Source: Zygnema cylindricum
Lineage: Eukaryota; Streptophyta; Zygnematophyceae; Zygnematales; Zygnemataceae
DNA length: 48,047 nt
Assembly (NCBI GenBank): GCA_037447655.1
Contig: JBBHKE010000113.1
Coordinates: forward strand, 86,906 to 134,952
Direction: 5' to 3'
Shown here: positions 20,591-30,893 of the stretch, piece by piece
Numbering within the stretch: the stretch's first letter is position 1
Layout: the number at the start of each line of letters is the position of its first letter
Notes under the pieces: generated by a model
Database searches by the model: none
Seen by the model: only the letters and a program-made list of their open reading frames with translations
What the model was told of the DNA's origin: nothing
Translations under genes and position numbers: made by a program

Positions 20591-21277
20591 ACTAGGTCTA
20601 GAAGAGAAGAAGTATATGCAGACTATCTCATACAGACAGGTAATACGCAGTAAGATTTATTCTATGAATTGTACCAGACCGGATTTGGCAATAGTTGTAG
20701 GAGTGCTAAGTAAGAGTCTGATTGCTCCTACCAAAAGGGATTGGGAAGCAGCTAAGGGGATCCTCAAATATCTCATATAAACTAGGGATCTATGGCTGCA
20801 TTGGGGTGGAGAAAACACTGACATCACCACTTGTAGTGATGCCAGCTATGGGGATGCTCTGATATGAAGATGTACATCTGGATATGTGTTGTATGTGGGG
20901 AATTGTGCTTGTTGCTGGAGCAGTAAACAAAAAAAGGTCATTGCTCATTCAACCATAGAGGCAAAGTATATGGCATCTTGCTATGCTGTGAAAGAATTGA
21001 TGTGGGTCAAATCCTTCCTTGGTGAATTAGGGCATCTTAAGAGTGGAATTCAAAAAATATTCTGTCATGATTAAGCAGCAATTGCAATTGCTGCTATTCT
21101 AAAACATCACTTTAAAGCAAAACACATGGATATCAGACTTAGCTTTGTTTGGGAAAAGGTGGAGAACAAAATAATAGGTCTAGAATGTAGACCAGACTGT
21201 GAGATGGTGGCAGACATGATGACAAAGCATGTAGCTTCTCCTAAATTAATTTTTTGTTGAGAAAGTGTGGACTAAAA
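20591..21277 (+). pseudogene. E2: RNase H, just before the E3 insertion
   Basis: Reads LSKSLIAPTKRDWEAAKGIL, TTCSDASYGDAL, SGYVLYVGNCACCWSSKQKK, STIEAKYMASCYAVKELMW, CHD-stop-AAIAIA and HHFKAKHMDIRLSFVWEKVE, ending VADMMTKHVASPKLIF. In-frame stops occur at several points, including inside the CDNQ motif. The following TGTGGACTAAAACATAA ends in CATAA, the target duplicated by E3. Confidence 0.9.
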
Positions 21278-21282
21278 CATAA

Positions 21283-22183
21283 TGAAATTATGTGGTCTCC
21301 ATTAACCCACAAAATTAGCAGCCTATGTAAAGCCTCTAGGATAATATTTGCCCCTTTCACTTTCTCACTCAACAAGTGTCGCCTAGGCACACAAATATTA
21401 TGACCACCCTCACCCTTGTGAGGACAAGACTTCTTTTAGTCAAACACAAAAAGAGTCACAGAATTTGCTCCCTTGAGTAGTAAGTTATGGCTGGCCAAAG
21501 ATGGCCTATAAATACAAAAGGTCATCTAGAGAGAGGAGCCTCAAACACGCTAAATCCCTTAACTCCTTCTCACAACTACCTACTACTCTACCCTAGGCCA
21601 ATCAAAAGAGTGTATAGTACAAGAAGGTACAGTGGCCGATTGTACTTCTTGTACGGCCTTTGTACAACACGGCCTTCTAGTTGACACTTGTCAACTTGGG
21701 GGCCATCGTTCCTCCTCCTATCTTTTCCGGGGTCCAATGACGTGGCGCCATGTGGCATAGCGCGCCACTATGTCCGAAATCCGCCGAAGATTCATTCGGG
21801 TTTGGCGGGGGCGACAACGTCCGTCCGATAATGTATTTTACACGGTTAGATTCGCGTCCGCGAGCGTCGTTTGATTATAGATGCCGTTTCGTCAATTTTG
21901 GTATGTTTAAGTGAAAGTGACGTTTTGCGTAACACTTTAATAAATTACCGAACCACATATTTTTTCATTAACGCCTTAATGGTTAAGGCGTATGTCTACA
22001 TAGTACTCTGCAGACCAAGATTCAAATCTTGTTTAGGGCAACATTTTGGTAATCTATTAATTTGTCTGCCTGTCTGCCAGTTTCTTTCTCACTATGGCGG
22101 CAACCATGGTGACTCTCTCTCTCTCTCTCTCTTCACTCTAGAGTCTAAATTAAGAAGTGAATAATAATTACTTCTTTTCAACA
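21283..22183 (-). repeat. E3 3' LTR
   Basis: Minus orientation TGTTGAAAAGAAG to ATAATTTCA. It contains a (CT)n run (about 22112-22132), an antisense tRNA-like module (21971-22045), the TATA/GGCCATCTTTGGCC block (21493-21512), and near its end ATGGAGACCACATAATTTCA with a TAA stop four codons after the ATG. Confidence 0.95.
21971..22045 (+). promoter_or_regulatory. Antisense tRNA-like module in the E3 3' LTR
   Basis: On the strand opposite to E3: TGGTTAAGGCG (21980-21990), like the tRNA D-arm or A box, and AAGATTCAAATCTT (22017-22030), like a T-arm or B box, 30 to 40 bp apart. A second copy with changes lies in the 5' LTR at 27290-27360. No acceptor stem closes it, so it is not called a tRNA gene. 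Confidence 0.55.
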
Positions 22184-22196
22184 CTCCTCTTAATTC

Positions 22197-22520
22197 TTAG
22201 TTAACTTTTAATTTAAGTCCACAATTTTCTCTGCAAAATTTTAATTTAGGAGAAGGCACCGGTTTTGTCATCATGGCTGCAATCATCTCATTATCACTTT
22301 TATGAACCAGTTTAATTATTTTATTCTCAACCTTCTCTTTGATAAAGCTTAGTCTTATATCCATATGTTTAGCTTTGAAATGGTGTTTTGGATTAGCTGC
22401 GATAGAGATAGCAGCTTGATTATCACAAAAGACATTATTAGTCCTAGTTTTCATGAACCCAAGTTCTTCGAGTAGAGATTTTGCCCACATTAATTCTTTG
22501 GTGGCAGCACATAAAGCCAT
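22197..22520 (-). pseudogene. E3: RNase H
   Basis: An open frame of 107 codons: CAATKELMWAKSLLEELGFM, VFCDNQAAISIAANPKHHFK and AKHMDIRLSFIKEKVENKII, ending KLKFCRENCGLKLKVN. The part upstream (22521-22619) has the usual STMxxEYMAL block with a stop where Glu-Ala-Glu is expected (DEYMALCAATK after a TAG). Confidence 0.92.
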
Positions 22521-22619
22521 GTATTCATCCTACATAGTGGACTGAGCAACTACTTTCTGTTGTTTGCTACTCCAACAGCATGCACCAGATCCAATTTGCA
22601 ACACATATCCAGTTGTACA

Positions 22620-23302
22620 TCATCTTAAAGGCACATCCCCATAAGTGGCATCACTCCAAGTGGTGATGTGAGTGTGCTTCCCTCCCAAATGCAACCATAA
22701 TTCCCTTGTTCCCACCAAATATCTCATCACTCTTTTGGCTTCTTCCCAGTCTCTTTTCGTAGGTTCATTTAGACTTCTACTAAGAACACCTACAGCCGCA
22801 GCTATGTTCGGACGTGTACAATTCATAAAGTAAAATAAATTGCCTACAATTTGCCGATAAGGAATTCCTTCCATAAACCTTTTTTCTTCCTCATCCATCT
22901 CATTATTCAAAATCAATATCCCTCCCTGTTCACTCCCCTCGGATACTTTCTTTAGATCCATGGGAGTGGTACACCCATTTGCTTTCTCCATCTGAAACTT
23001 TTATAGCATATTACCGATAGCTTCTTTCTGAGTGAGTCTTATAATTCTATTCGTTCTATCCCTCTCCATTTGAATCCCCAAAATGTATTTTGCTTCGCCG
23101 AGATCTTTCATGTCAAACGGACTTCTCTAATGTTGTTTAAGTTTGTTAATTTTATCTTAAGACTTGCTTAATACTAACAAATCATCTACATAAATAGCAA
23201 TAAATATCACTCCATTTGCATCCTCAAATATATATATATGGAGTGATCTGAACTTATTCTAATGTATCCCAAACTTGTCAGATATTCGTCCAATTTTATG
23301 TT
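22620..23302 (-). pseudogene. E3: RT C-terminal half
   Basis: 22991 to 22620 is open: ANGCTTPMDLKKVSEGSEQG, PYRQIVGNLFYFMNCTRPNI, AKRVMRYLVGTRELWLHLGG and TTWSDATYGDVPL. 23302-22992 is decayed but still shows IYVDDLLVL and MKDLGEAKYILGIQMERDR in switching frames, with stops. Confidence 0.88.
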
Positions 23303-23971
23303 CTATTGTCGCGGGGCTTGCTTAAGGCCATAAAGTGATATTATTAGTTTGCACACCTTGCTTTCTTCTCCACTTTCCACGAATCCTTCCGGTTGCCTCA
23401 TGTAGATTTCTTCTTCCAACTCTCGGTGTAAAAAGGCGGTCTTAATATCCATCTGGTGTATTTCCATATCCTCAATTGCGGCTAAACTTAAGAGGATTCT
23501 GACAGAAGTGAATCTGACTACGCGTGCAAAGGTTTCTTCATAGTCTATTTCTTCTTTCTGAGTATAACCTTTAGCAACCAACCTAGCCTTATATCTTTCA
23601 ATGGTATTATGTGGGTTTAGTTTAAGCTTAAAAACCCACATACATCTAATCGGTTTTTTGTCTGGTGGACAATTTACCAACTCCATTTTATTGGCTTCCA
23701 TGATATATGCCATTTCTTCATTGATGGCAAAGATCCACCGGCTGCTTTTTGAGGTATTTATGGCCTCTAAGTATGCCTGAGGTTCTTTTGGGTGAGACAT
23801 ATTTGTGAGTTTATTATTTACATGTCTTTCTTGAAGCCGTTTACTACTTCTTTTTCCTCCTTCAAAATCTGACGTCGGTGTGGAAGGCATCCTCGGGTTT
23901 CGTTTAGGAAGATTTTCATCTCCCCTACCTTTCAATTCCGGTGTTTGATCAAGTTCCTCGTCGGTTTCCAC
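23303..23971 (-). pseudogene. E3: linker and RT N-terminal half
   Basis: A 222-codon open frame. It begins in the acidic linker and runs through [96 protein letters not shown] and [15 protein letters not shown]. The usual FSPVVRF reads FARVVRF. This is one of the longest intact RT segments in the window. Confidence 0.93.
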
Positions 23972-23977
23972 TTCGTA

Positions 23978-24800
23978 TTATAGTGTTACCTCCGATGTTG
24001 CCTTTTCGTCCTTCTCCTTTGGCCCATCTGCAAATTTTTCCTTCTCCCTGTCTTCTTTCTCTTCATTTCCCAAGTCAAAGTCAGAATACTGACCCGATTC
24101 AAATCTGATTTTGACTTCTTTGTTATATTTGAATGGATCAATAGACTTTACTTCATTCATCACCACTATATGTTTTACCAAAATGAAATCTCTCTTTTTC
24201 AAGTCATATATTCGATATCCTTTTGTGCTCTCATCACATCTTACAAGATATTTTGGTTTCCCTCTTCCCTCTAACTTCCATTTAGTCTTATCAGAATCCA
24301 AACTATAGACTTGACTTCTGAACACTCTCAAACTAGACAAATCTGGTTTTCTTCCCGTCCACCTTCCATACTGAGTTTTCTCTTTATTTGCCGAAGTTAG
24401 CACTCTATTTTTGATAAAGTTAGCATAGTTCATAGACTCAACCCAAAACTGCAATCCTATTTTTTTATCAGTTAGCATACTTTTGGATATATCTCTAATG
24501 TTCTATTCACTCTTTGTGCTACTCCATTTTGTTCCAAATTATAAAGAACTGTTTTCTCATGATGGATTCCTTCTTCTTTAAGAAATTCTTCAAATTCCTT
24601 TGAGGTGTATTCTTTCCCATTATCACTTCTTATCTTTTTTATTGAGGTTTCATGTATTTTTTCACTCCATACTTTGTATTCTTTGAAACATCTTAGTACC
24701 TCTGACTTATGTCGAAGAAAATATACCTTAGTGTATCTAGACCAATCATCTAATATTGTTAGCATCTATATTTTCCCCCCATGTGAAACATACCTAGTTG
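23978..24800 (-). pseudogene. E3: integrase
   Basis: Frames 24765-24472 and 24478-23978: ILDDWSRYTKVYFLRHKSEV, KIRSDNGKEYTSKEFEEFL (Asp 2), NGVAQRVNRTL with Gln where the catalytic Glu should be (AER to AQR), then GLQFWVESMNYANFIKNRVL, GRWTGRKPDLSSLRVF and YLVRCDESTKGYRIYDL. A frame break at about 24475 joins the two parts. HTDVWGPTR (Asp 1) lies just upstream. Confidence 0.9.
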
Positions 24801-25614
24801 GTCCCCAAACATCAGTGTGAACTAGATCTAATAATTTCTTTCTTCTAAATGTGGATGCCTTTGGAAATGGAAGTCTATGAATCTTCCCTTGGGCACATCC
24901 ACTACAATCATCTGAGGTCTCATCATCTCCAAACTGAATTCCATCCACTATTCCCTTTTTCTTCATTTTCTTTAATCTATCTAGATTCACATGCCCTAAC
25001 CTCTTGTGCCAAAGCATCATATCAGTTCCACACGAGTAGAGAACACCTTTTTCATTGCAAAGTACAATTCTAAACATTCTTTCACTACCCTTTTCAGCTA
25101 TGAAATAAACCTCATTATCAAAGCTAGCTGCGAAGATTCTTTTCTTAGTTCCGGTTTCGAACTCTTTTTCATCTAGAATAGTTGTAGAGACTAGATTCTT
25201 GCTAAGCTGTGGAATGTAAAGAACACCTGAGAGTGTTACAGCTGAAGCCTTTCCATCAACTAGAAATTTTAATTCAACCGATCCAACAAGGTTTGTGGTT
25301 TCTACTGTACCATCTCTATAGTCTATCTAAACTGTTAGAATTTTTCTTAATTTAGTAAACCACCTTTTATCCTTGCACATATGCATTAAGGCCCCTAAGT
25401 CTATGATCCACCCATCCTCTGGTGGATCCCTCTTACCTCCGAAGAGACACTTTTGTCTCCGTAGAATCTCTGCATGCTTCTCAATGGTTTTTGGTTTAAG
25501 AAGAAGCTCCTCAAGCTCCTTTTCCGGTTCGATTACGTCATCTTCTTCCTCGTCATGAACTTGAGTCACAAAAGCCTTTTTCTTTCCTCCATATTTTGAG
25601 GAACCTTGTCCATC
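24801..25614 (-). pseudogene. E3: protease and GAG-pre-integrase
   Basis: From 25569: an acidic stretch, then RRQKCLFGGKRDPPEDGWII, then DLGALMHMCKDKRWFTKL. The active-site DSGA has become DLGA, while the catalytic Asp stays. After stops come VDGKASAVTLSGVLYIPQL and LWHKRLGHVNLDRLKKMKK plus DCSGCAQGKIHRLPFP (HHCC). Confidence 0.87.
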
Positions 25615-26594
25615 TTTCAGTCAGAGATCCGCAAGCTTGACATAATCTGCCATATAATGTCCCGGTTGCTTGCAGAAGTGGCATAATCCACCTCGAGGAG
25701 CTCCTCTCCCCTGTCGATCAAATTTGCCACCTCCTTGTCTTTTTCCTCCAAAGTTTCGATAGGAATCCTTTCACTTTTCCTCATCACACTTCCGCCAATC
25801 AGATCCTGCAGCCAATGCTTGAACACTCGGACTTCCTCTCCAAAGTTCTATGGTACTCTCTTTCACTAAAATCATCCCCACTGTATCATCCCAATTCCAA
25901 TTGGTATCCCCTTGATATTGCAACCGATTACTGATATTCTCATACTCTTCAAGTATTTTCATTATCAGTGTATTAACTCTCTGTCTCTCAGACCATGAGC
26001 TACCTGCGCTCTCTAGTTCTCCAAATAATGCTCCTAAGTCATTGCAATAATCATTCAAACTTCCTCCTTTGTAGGTAAAAGCTAAAATCTTTTTTTCTGC
26101 CAACTGTTGCTGCTGCAATGACCCACTCTTATATTTGTTTACAAGAGATACCCAAATCTGAGAGGAAGATCTAACATGCATAAGAGGAATGGAAATACCC
26201 TTCACTACACTTTTGAGAATTAAGAGCTTAGCCACCTTGTCCTTATAGTTCCAATTTTCATATTGTGACCGTTCGGTCTGACTCCTTGTCACCATTGCTG
26301 GTGGTGCTGCAACCAATATCGTCCTTGAAAATGGAGTCCCTCGAGAAGCAACTCCTCCCTTTTCTCCTTCCATGATTATCTCCTCCTCTTCCTTGTCATC
26401 ATTTTGATGGTGGCTGTGGTGGTGGAGGCGCCAGAAAAACGTGTTCCTCCAAACCTAAAGGAGGTGGACATCGAATTTGCCCGGACACTATGCCACATAG
26501 GTGCTTCTCAAAATGTTTTCCCTCCATCATCATTTCCCAATGAAGAAAGTCAGATCCATTAAATATGGGCACCTTAGAGGGTGGGCCCATAACC
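25615..26594 (-). pseudogene. E3: Gag
   Basis: The LTR ATG is followed by a stop after three more codons (ATGGAGACCAAATAA), yet the ATG inside the primer-binding site (26590-26588) opens a 63-codon frame reading MGPPSKVPIFNGSDFLHWEM. A second frame (26373-25771) gives RSSSQIWVSLVNKYKSGSLQ, KKILAFTYKGGSLNDYCNDL, KILEEYENISNRLQYQ and LVKESTIELWRGSPSVQALA. The knuckle is CHFCKQPGHYMADY, with the last Cys replaced by Tyr. Confidence 0.88.
26580..26594 (-). promoter_or_regulatory. E3 primer-binding site, perfect half-tRNA type
   Basis: In minus orientation GGTTATGGGCCCACC immediately follows the LTR end TTTCA. Its complement GGTGGGCCCATAACC equals the anticodon arm of plant initiator tRNA-Met (CAT is the anticodon), ending at about nucleotide 40. 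The match stops after 15 bases. Confidence 0.9.
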
Positions 26595-27489
26595 TGAAAT
26601 TATTTGGTCTCCATTAACCCACAAAATAAACAGCCTATGTGAAGCCTCTAGGATAATATTTGCCCCTTTCACTTTCTCACTCAATAAGTGTCGCCCAGGC
26701 ACACAAATATTCTGACCAACCTCACCCCTGTGAAGAGAAGACTCTCTTGAGTCAAACGCAATAAAAGTCACTGAATTTGCTCCCCTGAGCAGTAAGTTAT
26801 GGCAGGCCAAAGATGGCCTATAAATACAAAAGGTCATCGGGAGAGAGGAGCCTCAAACACGCTAAGTCCCTTAATTCCTACTCATAACTACCTACTACTC
26901 TAACCTAGGCCAATCAAAAGAGTGTATAGTGCAAGAAGGTACAGTGGCCGATTGTACTTCTTGTACGGCCTTTGTACAACATGGCCTTCTAGTTGACACT
27001 TGTCAACTTGGGAGCCATCGTTCCTCCTCCCATCATTTCTGGCGTTTAATGACGTGGCGCTACGTGGCACAGCGCGCGGCTATGTCCGAAAGCCGCCGAA
27101 GATTCATTCGGGTTTGGCGGGGGCGACAACGTCCGTCTGATAATGTATTTTACACAGTTAGATTCGCGTCCGCGAGCGTCGTTTGATTATAGATGACGTT
27201 TCGTCAATTTTGGTATGTTTAAGTGAAAGTGACATTTTGCGTAACACTTTAATAAATTACCGAACCACATATTTTTTCATTAACGCCTAAATTGTTAAGG
27301 CGTATGTCTACATAGTACTCCGCAGACCAAAGTTCAAATCTTGTTTAGGGCAACATTTTGGTAATCTATCAATCTGTCTGCCTGTTTGCCTGTTTCTTTC
27401 TGACTATGGCGGCAACCATGGTGACTCTCTCTATCTTTTCACTCTAGAGTCTAAATTAACAAGTGAATAATAATTACTTCTTTTCAACA
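26595..27489 (-). repeat. E3 5' LTR
   Basis: 895 bp. TATA and GGCCATCTTTGGCC at 26805-26825, TGCTCAGGGGAGCA intact near 26778-26791, tRNA-like module on the plus strand at about 27290-27360, TGTTGAAAAG start at 27489. Against the 3' LTR it lacks most of the (CT)n run. Confidence 0.95.
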
Positions 27490-27504
27490 CATAAAAGTGA
27501 CTAG

Positions 27505-27517
27505 AAAATAAGGGGAT
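27505..27517 (+). promoter_or_regulatory. E2 polypurine tract
   Basis: AAAATAAGGGGAT directly precedes TGTTGAAATTAATGG. It is separated from the rest of E2 by E3 and shows that this LTR belongs to E2. Confidence 0.85.
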
Positions 27518-27891
27518 TGTTGAAATTAATGGTTTACTTAGGTATTTTCTAGGTTACTAAATTGATTTAAATAAGAGCAGTAAAAAGCAAAGGCAACGTG
27601 CTTCTAACTTCTCTCTCTAGCCCCCATACTTGTCGTAGTCACTGAATGCTGGAGAAGAACCTAAAGCCATGGCTGCCTATGCTTCCCCTATTGTCAGAAG
27701 GCAGCCATTTGATAAACTTACCAAAATGGTTTACAGACCTACCATTTGATCCTGATACCTATCATCCATCCAATTAGCCTAGTGTCGTGACCATGTAACC
27801 TAGCACCTGTGTCAAAATATATAGGGTACGAAAGCTACTTAAAGACTTGGAAATAGAGAAGTTCATTTAACTGACAAAAAGATCACAATCA
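27518..27891 (+). repeat. E2 3' LTR, first 374 bp
   Basis: Aligns with 7871-8026 plus 16089 onward of the 5' LTR, including CCATGGCTGCCTATGCTTCC and GTATATAGGGTACGAAAGC. It stops at CACAATCA where the 5' LTR continues CATCGAGATAG, because the LTR of E4 begins at 27892. A tRNA-like module on the minus strand spans 27739-27815. Confidence 0.93.
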
Positions 27892-28888
27892 TGTTGAAAT
27901 TAAATGGTTTTCTTGTGTATTTTCTAGGTTTCTTAAGTAATCTAAGATGAGGAAGGAAAAGGAGAGGCAGCCTGCTTCTAACTTCTCTCTCTAGCCCCCA
28001 TACTAGTCATAGTCATCGAAGGCTGAAGAAGAAGCTAGTGCCATGGCTGCCTATGCTTCTCCTAGAGTCAGAAGGTAGTCCTTTGTTAAACTTACCAAAA
28101 TAGTTAACGGACACAGGATTTGATCGTGGTACCTACCGCCTGTCTGAATAGCCCAGCGTCGTTACCATGTAGCCTAACACCTGTGTCGAAGTATATAGGG
28201 TACAATAGCTACTTAAAGATGTGCAAATAGGAAAGTTCATTTAACTGACGAACGGACCACAATCACATAGACATAGTTAGATAGAGTCACATCGAAAAGT
28301 ACGGTTTGTATTTTAACGTCTATAAATTAAGACCGATATTAATCGGACGACGGAGGAAGAAGTCGGCATCACAGAATGGACGATTTGGCGGTTTGCGGTC
28401 GCAGCCACGTCGGGTGACACATGGCAACATGACATTGGATGGCGGCATCTCCGGAACATACCATGGCGAACCCGAAATTTGCAAGCGTCGCATTCTTCGC
28501 CATGTCGTACAATGGCCGTACAGAAAGTACTCCGGGCCAAGTACCTTTCTGTACTGTACACTGAATTGATAGTCTCTGTACTTCACTAGTAGAGGGATAA
28601 GAGAGAGGTTCATGACTTAGAAAATAAGAGGTAGCCTCTCTCCCAGAGCGTATCTGTATAAAAAGTCATCTTTGACCATTGATTATGAATTGCTCAGGGG
28701 AGCAAATTCAAGGATCTTTTTTTGTGGCAGACTCAAGGGAGTCAACTCTTTTAAAGGGTGCAATTTTGGTCAGTCTGTATTCTGTCAGGGTGTCAGCAAT
28801 ACTCATACAAAGACCAAGGGATTGAGGTTATCCTAGAGCTTCTAGTAAACTGCCTACTCTGAGAACCAATGGAGTTCCCAGAGTTGCA
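27892..28888 (+). repeat. E4 5' LTR
   Basis: 997 bp from TGTTGAAATTAAATGG to ATGGAGTTCCCAGAGTTGCA. Same subfamily as the E2 LTR (near-equal length, same blocks). Antisense tRNA-like module 28110-28190, TATAAAAA followed by GTCATCTTTGAC at 28665-28676, hairpin TGCTCAGGGGAGCA near 28692-28705. The left target copy would be AATCA (27887-27891). Confidence 0.92.
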
Positions 28889-29843
28889 AGTTATAGGCCC
28901 ACCCTCTAGGGTGCCCATATTCAATGGGACTGGGTTCATCTACTGGGAGAGTATGATGAAAGGAGCCGAATGTGAGAAAAGATTTTGGGGAATAGTGAGT
29001 GGGCGAGTAAAGGGCCCATTCAGTTTTGCTATCTCTCTAGGGTTTGGGGGAAGCAGATTTGGTACGAAACTAGATCCACCGCCATCAGAGGACTCAGAAG
29101 CCGGAAAAAGCATCGTGATGGAAAATGGGAAAGAAAAAGAGAAAACCACACCTATAGCAATCGGATCTGCTTTCATGTCTTCAATTCCAAGGAATGAGGA
29201 GAATGACATCGATACCTAGGACTACAACAACATGGCGGCCAAGCATTTTATCCTCCGTCATCTCACACAAGGACTTGCAGGTCCTCATTTGCAGGTTGAA
29301 AGGGCATCCGATATGTGGAATGTGCTTATAGAGATGTTCCGTAGCGGTACTATTCAAGAATAGTAGCTAGCAGATCAAAGGATCAATGGATATTTTCACA
29401 AAGGAGAGAAGATGCTTGATTTTCTGCAATGAGTTGGTTTTACTCTTCATGGAGTTAGAATGTACCGAAAAAGTAGAAACCGAGAAGGCAAAGGTTCACT
29501 GCTTACTCATGAAACTACTTGATGAGTATGAGAACATTGTGAACCGGGTACAAGATCTGCCAGACTCCAGGTGGATATGGAATTCGGTAGTTGGTATGAT
29601 CATCGTAGAAGAGAATACAATCGAAATCGGGGGGGGAGTTAAGAGTGGACAAGCCCTGGCGGCCAGGGCAAGTTGGAGAAACAAAGATTCACGAAAACCC
29701 TTTGGAAGTCATGGAGGGGAAGACCAAAAAAATCAATCAGATGAGTCCGGAACAAGGGGACCAAAAGGGCTTTGTCATTTTTGCAAGAATCCCAGGCATT
29801 ACATGGCGGAATGTACCAAACCGACCGAGCTTCGGATAAAAGA
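28869..29843 (+). pseudogene. E4: Gag, truncated by E5
   Basis: Begins inside the LTR: MEFPELQ, then VIGPPSR from the primer-binding site (28889-28903, AGTTATAGGCCCACC, two mismatches), then VPIFNGTGFIYWESMMKGAE. A stop follows NDIDT (TAG 29217-29219). Two adjacent TAG codons follow at 29361-29366 and a frame break near 29429. Later blocks are KLLDEYENIVNRVQDLPDSR and the knuckle CHFCKNPRHYMAEC (about 29774-29815). The frame is cut after ELRIKD by the LTR of E5 at 29844. Protease and pol of E4 are absent from the window. Confidence 0.9.
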
Positions 29844-30893
29844 TGTAGAAATTAATGGTCTTTTAAAGTATTTTCTACGTATGAATAGAAATAAGAAAGA
29901 AGCCGAGGCAGTCTACCTCTAACTTCTCTCTCCAACTCTCAAACTTCTCGCAGTCACTGAGAAATTGGAGAGGGAGCTAGAGCCATGGCTACCTAGGCTA
30001 TCCAGAGGTTTACGGGAAATATATATTAGTTAGGGGTTTTACTAAAAGGTATGTGTCGGCTACAGGATTTGATCTTGGTACCTACCGGCCGGCAGACAGC
30101 GGGTAGCCGGTAGCCTTAACCGTTAAGTCTAGAACTACTGTTACGTATTACATGGTTTGATAATTAATTGTACATTATCAGGTAGGATAATTCATTTAAC
30201 TGTAACTGTTTACGGGATACATAGATCCTGTAATGTAAAAGTACGGATTACGGTACGGATAAGAAACCGATACCGCGCATTTATTTATTTAATGAAACAA
30301 ATATCGCGCATGTATTTATTACGGCTACTATTAAATATGAATTTAATCGGACGGCCGGGATTAACGCCGAGATCGCAGAAGAGGATTTCGGCGGTTTGTG
30401 GTCATAGCCACATCGGATGACACGTGGCGGAATTACATTGGATCGCTCCATCTCCGAGGATTACAGGAGCGAATTCCGGACATACCACGTGTCGACATTT
30501 AGGCCATGTCGTACAGTGTCCATATAGAAAGTACACCGGCAGCTGTACTTTTGTGTACAGAACTGTAATCTGATTGGTTCCGTACATCAGTAGATAGAGT
30601 ATGTGAGAGAGATAGGACTTAGAAAAATTAGGAGATAGGACCCTCTCTCCCAAAGAGCTTCTGTACAAAAGGTCAACTTTGACCCTCCATAACTTACTGC
30701 TCAGGGGAGCAAATTCAGAGATTTTTTTGCTATCAACTCAGGGGAGTCTTGTCTTTACACGGGTGAAGGTGGTTAGAGTTATTGTTTGCCAGGGTGGCAG
30801 TTGTTTTTGCTGAAACACAAAGGGGTCAGGGTTATCCTAGAGGCTTCTTGGAAGCTGTCCACTCTGAGGACTTATGGAGGTCTCAGAGTTTCA
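29844..30893 (+). repeat. E5 5' LTR
   Basis: 1050 bp from TGTAGAAATTAATGGTC to ATGGAGGTCTCAGAGTTTCA. The TATA region reads TACAAAA (30664-30670), a likely lost TATA box, before GGTCAACTTTGACC (30671-30684). TGCTC-AGGG-GAGCA at 30698-30711. The TGTAG start matches the solo LTR at 43933-44994. AAAGA (29839-29843) would be the left target copy. Confidence 0.93.
30060..30140 (-). promoter_or_regulatory. Antisense tRNA-like module in the E5 LTR
   Basis: On the minus strand ACGGTTAAGGCTA (near 30114-30126) resembles an A box or D-arm, and AAGATCAAATCCTG (near 30063-30076) resembles a B box with T-loop ATCAAAT. The spacing is about 40 bp. Confidence 0.5.

Larger units (their letters stand above)
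21283..27489 (-). mobile_element. E3: complete but inactive copia-type retrotransposon
   Basis: 6207 bp with CATAA on both sides (21278-21282 and 27490-27494). LTRs at 26595-27489 (5', 895 bp) and 21283-22183 (3', 901 bp) differ at scattered positions. Primer-binding site GGTTATGGGCCCACC at 26594-26580, polypurine tract AAGAATTAAGAGGAG just before the 3' LTR. Domain order gag, protease, integrase, RT, RNase H is that of copia. Rejoining E2 across this insertion gives the polypurine tract and 3' LTR of E2, so E3 is younger than E2. Confidence 0.95.
7871..27891 (+). mobile_element. E2: copia-type LTR retrotransposon, split by two younger elements
   Basis: Parts in order: 5' LTR 7871-8026 plus 16089-16931 (999 bp together), primer-binding site 16932-16946, gag and pol 16912-21277, polypurine tract 27505-27517, 3' LTR from 27518. 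The tandem element (8027-16083) interrupts the 5' LTR. E3 (21283-27489) interrupts the stretch just after RNase H. The 3' LTR is cut at 27891 by E4. The bases TATTC (7866-7870) would be the left target copy; the right copy is not found. The coding part is full of stops and frameshifts. Confidence 0.88.
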
